DNA of 64,000 bases from NCBI RefSeq assembly GCF_000359125.1, contig NZ_CAAF010000004.1:62001-126000 (forward strand), given 5' to 3'. Origin of the DNA: Mesorhizobium sp. STM 4661 (GTDB lineage Bacteria; Pseudomonadota; Alphaproteobacteria; Rhizobiales; Rhizobiaceae). Under the pieces are notes generated by a model. It saw nothing but the letters and a program-made list of their open reading frames with translations, was not told the DNA's origin and did not search any database. Position numbers and translations under genes: made by a program. How positions within the stretch are numbered: the first letter of the stretch is position 1; each line of letters begins with the position of its first letter. Below, in pieces: positions 27,988-36,652 of this stretch.

Positions 27988-30537
27988 CTACTCGGCCGCG
28001 GCGCGGATGCCCGGCGTATCGGGAAAGGCACAGATGACGGTGGTGCCCTTGTCCTTACCGGTCTCGATGCGGACGCTGCCGCCATGCAGTTCGACAAAAC
28101 TCTTGACGATCGACAGGCCGAGGCCGGCGCCGCGCCGGCGGCCGCCATTGGTGCGCGGCTCGAAACGGCGGAAGACCGAATCGAGCAGGTCCGGCGGCAT
28201 GCCGGGGCCGTCGTCATGAACGGAGAATTCCACGCCTTCGGCAAGCTGGCGGCAGGCGAGCGTGATGGTGCTTGCCTCCGGCGCGTAGTTGGCGGCGTTG
28301 CTCAACAGATTGTAGAGGATCTGGCGGATGCGGATCTCGTCGCCATGGAAGGTTTTAGGCGCGGCGGCCGCGTCGATCCTGAGCTTGATCGAATGCTCCT
28401 CCAGCCGGTCGGCGACCAGCTCGGCGGCGGCGGCGATGGTCCGGTCGATGTGAACCTCGGAGATGTCGAGCTGCATGATGCCCGCATCCACCGTCGCCAG
28501 ATCGAGGATGTCATTGACGATGGTGAGCAGGACCGAGGATGACGAACCGACGTGCTCGACATATTCGCGCTGCTTCTGGCTCAACGGCCCGGTCGACGGC
28601 AATGAAAGAAGCTCGGTGAAGCCGATGATGTTGGTGAGCGGCGAGCGCAGTTCGTAGGAGACGTGCTGCACGAACTCGTTCTTAAGCTGATCGGATTTCT
28701 CCAGCGCCTCGTTCTTGTCCTTCAGTGCCCGCTCGACATTGACGCTGTCTGTGACGTCGACGAAAGTCATCATCACCTGCCCATTCGGCAGAGGGATCAT
28801 CGCATGGCGCAGCACGGTGCCGTCGTTCAGCTCGGTCTGGCCATGGCGGTCGCGGCGCTCGTCGTCGAAGCCGGTGATGGCGGCGACGAACCCGCCCCAG
28901 GGACTGTCGGCGGCACGCCGGTCGCTAAGATCACGGATCGTGGAGACGTGGACGTTGGGCTTGGCGGTGTCGGCGTCCAGCCCCCAAAGCGTCGCGAATG
29001 CCGGGTTCGACAGTCTGAGCCTGCCGTCGGGACCGAACACGGCCACGCCTTCGGCAAGATTGTCGAGCGTTTCGCCCTGGACCCGTACCGCGGTCTGGTA
29101 GCGGCTTTCGAGGTCCATCTTTTCGGTCAGGTTCTCGAATACCCAGGTGACGCCGCCCTTGGGCTGCGGATTGGCGACGACGCGGATGGTCTTGCCGTCC
29201 GGCAGATGCCACCAATGCTCCTGCGACTCGACCGCGCGATAGGCGCCGAGCAGGCTTTCCTTCCAGCGCCGCCATTCGGGCTGCTCGGCGATTTTGCCTT
29301 CGCTGCGCAGCCGGTCGAGCAGCAAGGCGTTGTCGGGAGCGCTGTGCAGGAAGCCGCTGTCGAGGCCCCATAGTTTCTGGAACGCCTGATTGAAGAACCG
29401 CAACTTCTCGTCGATGTCGAAGATCGCCACGGCGGTGTTGAGCTGGTCGAGCGTGTCGGCGTGGCTCTGCACGGTCCGTTCATATTCGCCGCGGATGGCT
29501 TCGATGGCGCTGGTGTCGCAGGCAAGACCCGCCGAACCGTCCGCGCCAGCGAAGTCGGTCACGGCGAACATGCGCCGGTCGCCCTCGATCACGGTGGAAA
29601 GCGTCTGTTCGAAGACTGGACGCGATTTGTGCTGCGCGGCGATCGCATCGCGCGCCTGGCTGCCCAGGAATTCCTTGGCATCGCGAACGGCGACTTCGGC
29701 GCTCTGCGCCTCGACGGCCTCGGCATAGGCACGGTTGACCCACTTCAGCCGTCCGTCCGTCGTGCGCAGCCATGACGGCATGTTCAGCGCGTCGAGAAGG
29801 CCTATCATGGTGTCGTAGTCGGCGGCGAGGCGCTGGTTCTCGATCTTCAGCCTGGCCTCGCTGCGCTGCGCCTCCGAGAGCGAGACGAAGCGCACGAGCA
29901 CATGTGCCGCACTCTTGCGTCCATGCACTTCGAGCGGCGCGCCGACCAGGGATTCGATGACGAGATCGAACGGCCTGGCCTTTTCGCGCAACCCCGCCAC
30001 GGCATGTTCAAGCGCCGCCGCCGAGCGCGGCATCAGCCAGCGGCCGAAGGCAAGGAAAGCGGCCCGGTCCTCCGGGGCGCCGCTCTCGAGCGGCAATGTG
30101 CCGATGATTTCGGGCTTCTTGTTCTCCGAGGCCCATACGACCACGCGCTGATCGCGCGTATTGAGCAGCGCCTCGGAACGCTGCAGCGCCGCGTTGACAT
30201 CGGCGATACGGGTCCTGAGTTCGAGATTCTCCGCCGAAGTGCGGGCCCGCTCGCGGATCAGAACGATGGCCGACAGCAGTGCGGCGCCCATAACGCCGAC
30301 GAACACGGCAAGCTGCATGACCTCGACCGTGCTGACCGTGCGCGGGCCAGCGGTTTCAGCATGCGCGGCAAAACTAAGCAGCGGCCCGGCAAGCGCCGAC
30401 GACGCAAGCAATTTGCCTGCGCGGGCGCCAACACGCCGTAAGAGGCTGCCGCGTCCGAAAGCGGAGCCCGTGATACCCGAATCGTCGCGGCCGCCGGAAA
30501 CGGCCTGTCCCGCGCAAGGCGGGTAATCCCCCGGCAT
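27988..30537 (-). CDS. divL: DivL-type PAS histidine-kinase-like protein (Tyr at the phospho-acceptor site)
   Basis: An 849-residue membrane-associated signalling protein: an N-terminal membrane segment (about residues 73-95), several PAS-like domains, a dimerisation domain, and an HATPase_c domain (NLLSNAANYAP, DDGPGMP, GAGLGLSIVKSF). In the H-box the sequence is VQHVSYELRSPL, with Tyr628 (codon TAC, 28654-28656) where kinases have His. This is the hallmark of DivL, which in Caulobacter modulates CckA in the CtrA cell-cycle circuit. The ATG at 30537 has GAGG upstream; an in-frame ATG 28 codons earlier lacks a Shine-Dalgarno. It lies 8 bases from the tsaE-amgK fusion. Confidence 0.92.
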   Translation of the reverse strand: MPGDYPPCAGQAVSGGRDDSGITGSAFGRGSLLRRVGARAGKLLASSALAGPLLSFAAHAETAGPRTVSTVEVMQLAVFVGVMGAALLSAIVLIRERARTSAENLELRTRIADVNAALQRSEALLNTRDQRVVVWASENKKPEIIGTLPLESGAPEDRAAFLAFGRWLMPRSAAALEHAVAGLREKARPFDLVIESLVGAPLEVHGRKSAAHVLVRFVSLSEAQRSEARLKIENQRLAADYDTMIGLLDALNMPSWLRTTDGRLKWVNRAYAEAVEAQSAEVAVRDAKEFLGSQARDAIAAQHKSRPVFEQTLSTVIEGDRRMFAVTDFAGADGSAGLACDTSAIEAIRGEYERTVQSHADTLDQLNTAVAIFDIDEKLRFFNQAFQKLWGLDSGFLHSAPDNALLLDRLRSEGKIAEQPEWRRWKESLLGAYRAVESQEHWWHLPDGKTIRVVANPQPKGGVTWVFENLTEKMDLESRYQTAVRVQGETLDNLAEGVAVFGPDGRLRLSNPAFATLWGLDADTAKPNVHVSTIRDLSDRRAADSPWGGFVAAITGFDDERRDRHGQTELNDGTVLRHAMIPLPNGQVMMTFVDVTDSVNVERALKDKNEALEKSDQLKNEFVQHVSYELRSPLTNIIGFTELLSLPSTGPLSQKQREYVEHVGSSSSVLLTIVNDILDLATVDAGIMQLDISEVHIDRTIAAAAELVADRLEEHSIKLRIDAAAAPKTFHGDEIRIRQILYNLLSNAANYAPEASTITLACRQLAEGVEFSVHDDGPGMPPDLLDSVFRRFEPRTNGGRRRGAGLGLSIVKSFVELHGGSVRIETGKDKGTTVICAFPDTPGIRAAAE

Positions 30538-30659
30538 GTCTTGGTCCTCTTCGCCGCCTGAATGCAAGACCGCCCTGATGCGTGCGTCGGCCCTCGTCCC
30601 CGGACCGCGAATCAGCACCATAGCGCTTGCGCGAATCGGCGTGAAGAATCAATCAGCGC

Positions 30660-30695
30660 AAAAAATAAGCCGGGCGAAAAGTCAATCGCCCGGCT
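30660..30695 (-). terminator. Rho-independent terminator after ahcY
   Basis: On the minus strand AGCCGGGCGA, an 8-base loop, TCGCCCGGCT and TATTTTTTG form a strong terminator about 30 bases past the ahcY stop, separating it from divL. Confidence 0.92.
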
Positions 30696-30724
30696 ACAAT
30701 ATCTAGTGGTAATTTGCGCTGTGG

Positions 30725-32125
30725 TTAATAGCGGTAGTGTTCCGGCTTGAACGGTCCTTTCGGAGTCACGCCGATATAGGCGGCCTGTTCGCCGGACAGC
30801 TCAGTTAGCCGGACGCCGAGCTTGTCGAGATGCAGGCGCGCGACCTTTTCATCGAGGTGCTTGGGCAGGACGTAGACCTGGTTCTCGTACTGGCCGGGCT
30901 TGGTGTACAGCTCGATCTGGGCCAGCACCTGGTTGGTGAAGGATGCCGACATGACGAAGCTCGGATGGCCGGTGGCGTTGCCGAGATTGAGCAGGCGGCC
31001 TTCCGACAGAAGGATCATCCGCTTGCCGTCCGGGAAGGTGATCAGGTCGACCTGCGGCTTGACGTTGGTCCACTTCAGATTGCGCAGCGACGCCACCTGA
31101 ATCTCGTTGTCGAAGTGACCGATATTGCCGACGATCGCCATGTCCTTGAACGACCGCATGTGGTCGAGGGTGACGACGTCCTTGTTGCCGGTGGTGGTGA
31201 TGACGATGTCGGCGGTCGGGGCCGCATCTTCGAGCGTGACGACTTCGAAGCCGTCCATCGCCGCCTGCAATGCGCAGATCGGATCGACTTCGGTGACCTT
31301 GACGCGGGCGCCGGCGCCCTTCAGCGAGGCCGACGAGCCCTTGCCGACGTCACCATAACCGCAGACGACCGCGACCTTGCCGGCCATCATCGTGTCGGTG
31401 CCGCGGCGAATGCCGTCAACCAGCGATTCCTTGCAGCCATATTTGTTGTCGAATTTCGACTTGGTCACGGAATCGTTGACGTTGATGGCCGGGAACGGCA
31501 GCAGGCCCTTCTTCTGCAGCTGGTAGAGCCGGTTGACGCCGGTTGTCGTCTCTTCGGTGACGCCGCGGATCGCTTCCTTCTGCTTGGTGAAGAAGCCAGG
31601 CGAGGCCTTCATGCGCTTCTTGATCTGCGCAAACAGGATCTCTTCTTCCTCGCTGCCCGGATTGGACAGCACGTCCTCGCCGGCCTCGGCACGAGCGCCA
31701 ATCAGGATGTACATGGTGGCGTCGCCACCATCGTCGAGGATCATGTTGGAGGTGCCGCCATCGGCCCACTGGAAGATCTTGTCGGTGTAGACCCAATAGT
31801 CCTCCAGCGTCTCGCCCTTGACGGCGAAGACCGGAATGCCGGCCTCGGCGATTGCCGCGGCCGCGTGGTCCTGCGTCGAGAAGATGTTGCAGGAGGCCCA
31901 GCGGATATCGGCGCCGAGTTCCTTCAGCGTTTCGATCAGCACCGCCGTCTGGATGGTCATGTGCAGCGAGCCGGTGATGCGCGCGCCCTTGAGCGGCTTC
32001 GCCTTGCCGAACTCCTCGCGGCAGGCCATCAGACCCGGCATTTCGGTTTCGGCGATCTCGATTTCCTTGCGGCCCCAGCCGGCAAGCGAAATGTCGGCGA
32101 CCACATAGTCCTTGCTACCCGTCAT
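30725..32125 (-). CDS. ahcY: S-adenosylhomocysteine hydrolase
   Basis: NAD-dependent adenosylhomocysteinase that removes SAH, the inhibitor of methyltransferases, giving homocysteine and adenosine. The 466-residue protein contains [16 protein letters not shown], the NAD-binding [18 protein letters not shown] and the C-terminal KPEHYRY. The ATG at 32123-32125 ([20 protein letters not shown]) matches the family; the frame is open upstream without protein-like sequence. A palindrome about 110 bases upstream may be its operator. Confidence 0.98.
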   Translation of the reverse strand: MTGSKDYVVADISLAGWGRKEIEIAETEMPGLMACREEFGKAKPLKGARITGSLHMTIQTAVLIETLKELGADIRWASCNIFSTQDHAAAAIAEAGIPVFAVKGETLEDYWVYTDKIFQWADGGTSNMILDDGGDATMYILIGARAEAGEDVLSNPGSEEEEILFAQIKKRMKASPGFFTKQKEAIRGVTEETTTGVNRLYQLQKKGLLPFPAINVNDSVTKSKFDNKYGCKESLVDGIRRGTDTMMAGKVAVVCGYGDVGKGSSASLKGAGARVKVTEVDPICALQAAMDGFEVVTLEDAAPTADIVITTTGNKDVVTLDHMRSFKDMAIVGNIGHFDNEIQVASLRNLKWTNVKPQVDLITFPDGKRMILLSEGRLLNLGNATGHPSFVMSASFTNQVLAQIELYTKPGQYENQVYVLPKHLDEKVARLHLDKLGVRLTELSGEQAAYIGVTPKGPFKPEHYRY

Positions 32126-32236
32126 GGCAGTGCTCCGATGCAAATTGTTTTCCGGATGCGCCCGCGCCGGAAGGCGTGTCGAAGGGCGCGAAGTGCCGGC
32201 CTGACTAGCAGATCGCCGGTCGCACGACAATGGGAT

Positions 32237-32252
32237 ATAAAGAAATCTTTAT
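32237..32252. promoter_or_regulatory. AT-rich palindrome upstream of ahcY
   Basis: ATAAAGA-AA-TCTTTAT is a perfect 7-bp-arm palindrome centred about 120 bases before the ahcY ATG. ArsR-family SahR regulators are known to control SAH/methionine-cycle genes in proteobacteria, and their sites are AT-rich palindromes, so this is a candidate operator. The assignment is an inference. Confidence 0.45.
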
Positions 32253-32270
32253 CCGTGCATGTCTTGAGAG

Positions 32271-32370
32271 GCGCATCGGCCCGAAAATCGGAATTGATTT
32301 TCGGAAAAGCACGATGCGCAATCCAAAGTGCCAGAGCGTCCTTTGCGCGTCCATAGGACGCGCGGCGCTC
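32271..32370. repeat. Bipartite palindromic repeat between the HPr gene and ahcY
   Basis: The first hairpin is bounded by GCGCATCG (32271-32278) and CGATGCGC (32312-32319) around CCGAAAATCG and GATTTTCGG. The second runs from GAGCGTCC (32334) through GCGTCCATAGGACGC to GCGCTC (32370). The same two-part unit, in the opposite order, occurs at 56686-56789. Confidence 0.8.
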
Positions 32371-32376
32371 CAGGTA

Positions 32377-32673
32377 TCAGGCTTCCTCGCCGAAACGGGA
32401 AGCGACCAGTTGCTCCAGCGCGTCGATGACCTCCGAGGCCTGCGGACCGCTGGCGGTGACGCGGATCGAGAAACCGGGGCTCGCGGCCAGCATCATCAGG
32501 CCCATGATCGAGGTGCCGCCGACCTTGACGCCGTCCTTCTCGACATGGACCGTGGCATTGAAACCGCTGGCGAGCTGAACGAATTTCGCCGAGGCGCGGG
32601 CATGCAGGCCGCGCTGGTTGACGATCGGAAATTCGCGGACGATCTCATCCTTTTGCGACGACAGCGCGTTCAT
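32377..32673 (-). CDS. Phosphocarrier protein HPr (regulatory PTS)
   Basis: A 98-residue HPr with the His phosphorylation site in NQRGLHARASAKF (His24) and the regulatory Ser region GGTSIMGLMML (Ser55), the site used by HPr kinase. It overlaps the EIIA gene by 4 bases. With hprK nearby and no sugar permease, it belongs to the regulatory alphaproteobacterial PTS. Confidence 0.95.
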   Translation of the reverse strand: MNALSSQKDEIVREFPIVNQRGLHARASAKFVQLASGFNATVHVEKDGVKVGGTSIMGLMMLAASPGFSIRVTASGPQASEVIDALEQLVASRFGEEA

Positions 32674-33071
32674 TTGCTGCTCAGGAGCTGGCTGGCGACG
32701 TTGATGTATTTGCGGCCGGCGGCCTGCGCCTCATCGAGTGCGGCCGTCATGTTGTCGCCCTTGCGAATGCTGGACAGCTTGATCAGCATCGGCAGGTTCA
32801 TGCCGGCAATGACCTCGGTGCGACCGGACTCCATCACCGAAATGGCAAGATTGGAGGGTGTGCCGCCGAACATGTCGGTCAAAACGATGACGCCCGCTCC
32901 CGTATCGACGCGGGCAACGGCATCGACAATATCGCGGCGGCGCTGCTCCATATCGTCTTCGGCGCCGATCGCGACGGTCTCGAAATTGTCTTGTGGCCCG
33001 ACGACATGTTCCACGGCATGGCGGAACTCGGCGGCCAGTTGACCGTGCGTTACAAGCACGAGTCCGATCAT
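32670..33071 (-). CDS. PTS EIIA component, mannose type
   Basis: A 133-residue EIIA-Man domain with the active His in MIGLVLVTHGQLAAEF (His9) and VIVLTDMFGGTPSNLA. No EIIB/C/D partner is visible, so it is likely a phosphoryl-acceptor regulator rather than a transporter subunit. It is immediately upstream of HPr (ATGA-type overlap) and downstream of hprK. Confidence 0.94.
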   Translation of the reverse strand: MIGLVLVTHGQLAAEFRHAVEHVVGPQDNFETVAIGAEDDMEQRRRDIVDAVARVDTGAGVIVLTDMFGGTPSNLAISVMESGRTEVIAGMNLPMLIKLSSIRKGDNMTAALDEAQAAGRKYINVASQLLSSK

Positions 33072-33235
33072 GCGTTGGTGGCTCCCGTCATCGCCGCTTC
33101 ACAGGCGCATTTTATGCTCGCCGGCCATTCCAGGCGGCGGGAGCGCTATCTTGTCGACGCGAGGCCCGTTGACAAGCCCAAAATTGCGCCGGCCCGAGCC
33201 ATTTTGACGCATTGCAGCAAAAAATCGAAACCGGA

Positions 33236-33682
33236 TCATAAAAAAGGCGCGATGGAGAGCCGCGCCATCACCGCCGGCAGGGCCGTGGCGGCGTTGCGCT
33301 CGGCAAGGTCGATGCGCGGCACCGGACAGCCTGCCACCGGCTCGCTGATTTCCTCCTGGAAACGGGCCATTTCTGCCTTCGGCACCAGCCGGACATGCAG
33401 GTCTATCACTCCACCCGGCTCGAACGGCAGCGGGCGCGGCATGAACCCAGGCACTTCGGCGAGACCGGCGATGGTCGCCGGCACGCGACAGACCAGCCGC
33501 CCGGCGTGGGCCACGGCGAGCAGCCTGTCGTCGCCGATAAGCCGCGAAAACAGCCCGCGCGCGCGGCAATGATCCAGGAGTGTCAGCGCCAGCGTCGTCT
33601 TGCCCGAGCCGGACGGTCCGGTGATGAGGACGCCGCGCTCGCCGATCAGGATCGCCGTGCCGTGAATGTTTTCAGCGTTCAC
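33236..33682 (-). CDS. hprK: HPr kinase/phosphorylase, short alphaproteobacterial form
   Basis: A 148-residue protein containing only the catalytic domain of HprK; Firmicute enzymes have an extra N-terminal domain and ~310 residues. The P-loop GPSGSGKT (residues 22-29), the LIGDDRLL segment and IAGLAEVPG signature region are present. It phosphorylates HPr on Ser. It starts 3 bases after the chvG stop, fitting the known chvI-chvG-hprK-PTS arrangement. Confidence 0.95.
   Translation of the reverse strand: MNAENIHGTAILIGERGVLITGPSGSGKTTLALTLLDHCRARGLFSRLIGDDRLLAVAHAGRLVCRVPATIAGLAEVPGFMPRPLPFEPGGVIDLHVRLVPKAEMARFQEEISEPVAGCPVPRIDLAERNAATALPAVMARLSIAPFL
33239..33266 (-). terminator. Terminator-like hairpin overlapping the end of hprK
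   Basis: On the minus strand GGCGCGGCTCTCCATCGCGCC is followed by TTTTTTATG; the U-tract encodes the last hprK codons and the TGA. It could partly stop transcription before the EIIA and HPr genes. Confidence 0.5.
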
Positions 33683-33685
33683 AGA

Positions 33686-35470
33686 TCAGCCTTCGGCCGG
33701 CAGCGTGACGACGAAGCGCGCGCCCTTGATCTCACCGGGCTTGGTGCCCGGGATGTTCTCGGCGGTCAGCGTGCCGCCATGAGCTTCGACGATCTGCCTG
33801 GATATCGACAAGCCAAGGCCGGAATTCTGGCCGAACGCTTCGCCGGCCGGCCGGTCGGTGTAGAAGCGTTCGAAGATACGGTCGATGTTGTCGGCCCGGA
33901 TGCCGGGACCATTGTCGTCGATGGTGACGATGTTGACCTTGCCGGCGCGCTCCAGCGAAATAGCGATGTGGCCGCGTTCCTCGGGAACGAAGGAGCGGGC
34001 ATTCTCGATCAGGTTGGTAATGACCTGGCCGATCCTCAGATCATGGCCGGTGACGAAATAGCCCTTGACGCCCTGTGGCAGCTTGGCGACCTTGAGCTCG
34101 ATCTCGACGGACTTCTTGTTGCGCGTGGTTTCGCGCGAGACGGCAACGAGGTCGGTGATGAATTTCTTCAGGTCGACCGTTCCCGCGTCTTCCCGCGCGA
34201 GCTCGGCGTCCAGGCGGGAGGCATCGGAAATATCGGTGATGAGACGGTCCAGGCGGCGCACGTCGTGCTGGATGATCTCCATCAGCCGGCCGCGCGAATT
34301 CTCGTTCTTGGCCAGCGGCAAGGTTTCCACCGCGCTGCGCAGCGAGGTAAGCGGGTTCTTCAGCTCATGCGAGACGTCGGCCGCGAAACTCTCGATCGCC
34401 TCGATACGGGCATAGAGCGCATTGGTCATGTCGCGCACGGCGATCGACAGATTGCCGATCTCGTCCTGGCGGTCGGAGAAGTCCGGGATTTCCTCGCGGT
34501 TCTTGACGCCGCGCCGCACCCTGACCGCCGCCGCGGACAGCCGGCGCAGCGGGTTGGCGATGGTCGAGGCCAAAAGCATCGACAGGATGGCGGTGACAAG
34601 GGCCGCGATACCGAAGACGCGCAGGATCGCCTTGCGCTCGGCGGCGACGATCTTGTCGATGTCGCCGCCTTCGGTCGACAGCATCAGCACGCCAAGCACG
34701 GCGCGGAAGCGCTGGATCGGCACGGCGACCGAAACGATCTGCTCGCCCTGCTCGGAAATCCGCACAATGGTCGACGGGCTGCCGGTAAGCGCCTTGACCA
34801 CCTCCGGAAATGCCGCGCCATTGCCGCCTGGCTGCTCGTGGTAGACCGGCAGTTCCGTGTTGCGGAAGAAGTCGAAGACGAATTTCTGGATGCGCTCGAC
34901 AAGGTCGGGCTCTTCCTCCTCGACCGGCGGCAGATCGTAGCGAAGGATCTGGCCGCGCGAATAGAGATGGCGGGAATCGAGTAAAAGGTTGGCGTCGCGG
35001 TCGTAGATGCGGGCGCGTGTGCGCGTCGGCGAGATCAGCCGCCTGAGCACGGGAGCGACGCGCTCCGGATTGATCGGGAAATCCAGATTGTCGAGCTGGT
35101 CGGAGCCGGGGCCAAGGCTTTCGCCGGCTTGCAGTTCGAGCAGCTTTTCCGGATCGATGCTGATCGAATCGGTCTCGACCGTGGCCGAGGCTGCGATCGC
35201 GCCGGCGATGATCTCGCCCTGCGTCATCAAGCTTTCGACCCGGGCATCGATCAGCCCGTCGCGGAAGGTGTTGAGGTAGAGAATGCCGGTGACCAGAACG
35301 GCCAGGCCGGCGAGGTTGAGAAAGAGGATGCGCCGCGTCAGGCTGGAAAAGATATGATGGCCGAGGAACCGGCGCATCGGCACCGTGATTTTCGACAGCA
35401 ACGCGGGCATAATCCGCGACGGGCGCCTGGCAGCGCCCGCCCGTCTCATTCGCTCTGCTTCCACTGCCAT
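33686..35470 (-). CDS. chvG: Two-component sensor histidine kinase ChvG (ExoS)
   Basis: A 594-residue inner-membrane sensor kinase. A transmembrane segment near residues 48-67, a periplasmic sensor region, a second membrane segment near residue 280-300 (FGIAALVTAILSMLLAS) and HAMP precede the H-box FAADVSHELKNPLTSL and the HATPase motifs NLIENARSF, DDNGPGI and GLGLSISRQIVEAHGG. In rhizobia ChvG-ChvI control acid response, exopolysaccharide and host infection. It lies downstream of chvI across a gap that holds two tandem palindromes. Confidence 0.96.
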   Translation of the reverse strand: MAVEAERMRRAGAARRPSRIMPALLSKITVPMRRFLGHHIFSSLTRRILFLNLAGLAVLVTGILYLNTFRDGLIDARVESLMTQGEIIAGAIAASATVETDSISIDPEKLLELQAGESLGPGSDQLDNLDFPINPERVAPVLRRLISPTRTRARIYDRDANLLLDSRHLYSRGQILRYDLPPVEEEEPDLVERIQKFVFDFFRNTELPVYHEQPGGNGAAFPEVVKALTGSPSTIVRISEQGEQIVSVAVPIQRFRAVLGVLMLSTEGGDIDKIVAAERKAILRVFGIAALVTAILSMLLASTIANPLRRLSAAAVRVRRGVKNREEIPDFSDRQDEIGNLSIAVRDMTNALYARIEAIESFAADVSHELKNPLTSLRSAVETLPLAKNENSRGRLMEIIQHDVRRLDRLITDISDASRLDAELAREDAGTVDLKKFITDLVAVSRETTRNKKSVEIELKVAKLPQGVKGYFVTGHDLRIGQVITNLIENARSFVPEERGHIAISLERAGKVNIVTIDDNGPGIRADNIDRIFERFYTDRPAGEAFGQNSGLGLSISRQIVEAHGGTLTAENIPGTKPGEIKGARFVVTLPAEG

Positions 35471-35506
35471 CGAATAGCAGCTCCCGCTCAGTCTCTATTT
35501 TGATGC

Positions 35507-35551
35507 ATGTCGTTGCCCCAAAACCGGGACCACTTTTGGGCGACATGCAAT
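35507..35551. repeat. Palindrome copy 1 between chvI and chvG
   Basis: TGCATGTCG...CCCCAAAA, a short middle, TTTTGGG and CGACATGCA form a long stem-loop. Same unit as 15027-15075. Confidence 0.85.
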
Positions 35552-35561
35552 TACGCTGATG

Positions 35562-35607
35562 CATGTCGTTGCCCCAAAACCGGGACCACTTTTGGGCGAC
35601 ATGCACC
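35562..35607. repeat. Palindrome copy 2 between chvI and chvG
   Basis: Essentially identical to the copy at 35507-35551 and separated from it by about 10 bases, so the chvI-chvG transcript would carry two tandem hairpins. Confidence 0.85.
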
Positions 35608-35610
35608 GAC

Positions 35611-36312
35611 TCACGCTTCGCGGAACCGGTATCCGACTCCGTAAAGGGTTTCGATCATCTCGAAGTCGTCATCGACGGCCTTGAACTTCTTGCGCAGCCG
35701 CTTGATGTGGCTGTCGATGGTGCGGTCGTCGACATAGACCTGTTCATCATAGGCCGAATCCATCAGCGCATCACGGCTTTTCACCACGCCGGGACGCTGG
35801 GCCAGCGAATGCAGGATCAGAAATTCGGTGACGGTCAGCGTCACCGGCTCGCCCTTCCAGGTGCAGGTGTGGCGCTCCTGGTCCATGACAAGCTGGCCGC
35901 GCTCGAGCGAGCGGGCCTGCTGGTTGGGCGTCTTGGCCGCCGCCTCGCGGGCGCTGGCCCGGCGCAGCACGGCGCGGACCCGCTCGACCAGAAGACGCTG
36001 CGAGAAGGGTTTGCGAATGAAGTCGTCGGCGCCCATCTTGAGGCCGAAAAGCTCGTCGATCTCGTCGTCCTTGGAGGTCAGGAAGATCACCGGCAGGTCG
36101 GATTTCTGACGCATCCGGCGCAGCAGTTCCATGCCGTCCATGCGCGGCATCTTGATGTCGAGGATGGCAAGATTCGGCGGACGCGCCGCCAGGCCTTCCA
36201 GCGCCGACGCCCCATCCGTATAGGTCTCGACGCGATATCCCTCCGACTCAAGGGCGATCGACACCGACGTCAGGATATTGCGGTCGTCGTCGACAAGCGC
36301 GATTGTTGCCAT
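35611..36312 (-). CDS. chvI: Two-component response regulator ChvI
   Basis: A 233-residue OmpR-family regulator: receiver domain with [20 protein letters not shown], phospho-acceptor Asp in [12 protein letters not shown], the Lys in [11 protein letters not shown], and a C-terminal winged helix ([16 protein letters not shown]). The start [10 protein letters not shown] (ATG 36310-36312) aligns with rhizobial ChvI; upstream in-frame Met codons are less likely. Phosphorylated by ChvG. Confidence 0.96.
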   Translation of the reverse strand: MATIALVDDDRNILTSVSIALESEGYRVETYTDGASALEGLAARPPNLAILDIKMPRMDGMELLRRMRQKSDLPVIFLTSKDDEIDELFGLKMGADDFIRKPFSQRLLVERVRAVLRRASAREAAAKTPNQQARSLERGQLVMDQERHTCTWKGEPVTLTVTEFLILHSLAQRPGVVKSRDALMDSAYDEQVYVDDRTIDSHIKRLRKKFKAVDDDFEMIETLYGVGYRFREA

Positions 36313-36652
36313 TTCAAGCGGCTCCCTCATGAGCTGTCCCTTCTTTGGTAGAGAAGGGCTTTTGCAGGACAAATTAGGTACAAAATGTGGCATAGGCTTC
36401 GTTCGCTGTCACCAGCGGCCTGCCGGCGGCCACAACCGCACCTCAACATGGATTGGACGAACAGCGATCGCCAATCCTTTGGGCAACCGCTGAACTTTTT
36501 GCACATATAAACGATTTAAACAACTTTCAAATTTTTTAAATCGATTAATGATTTGATATCATTTGGTTTTTCTGGTTTTGACCCTTAACGCCCTGTACTG
36601 GGGTTCCGGAAATTCGCCGGTCAGGACGAGGCAAATCGAAGAAGGGACACCC
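36313..36652. promoter_or_regulatory. Divergent chvI-pckA control region with AT-rich palindrome
   Basis: The 340-base gap between divergent chvI and pckA has an AT-rich core (about 36500-36570) that stands out from the GC-rich background. CGATTTAAA (36512-36520) and TTTAAATCG (36535-36543) form a perfect 9-bp inverted repeat, followed by further AT-rich half-palindromes. Promoters for both genes and regulator sites probably lie here; no gene is visible. Confidence 0.5.
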
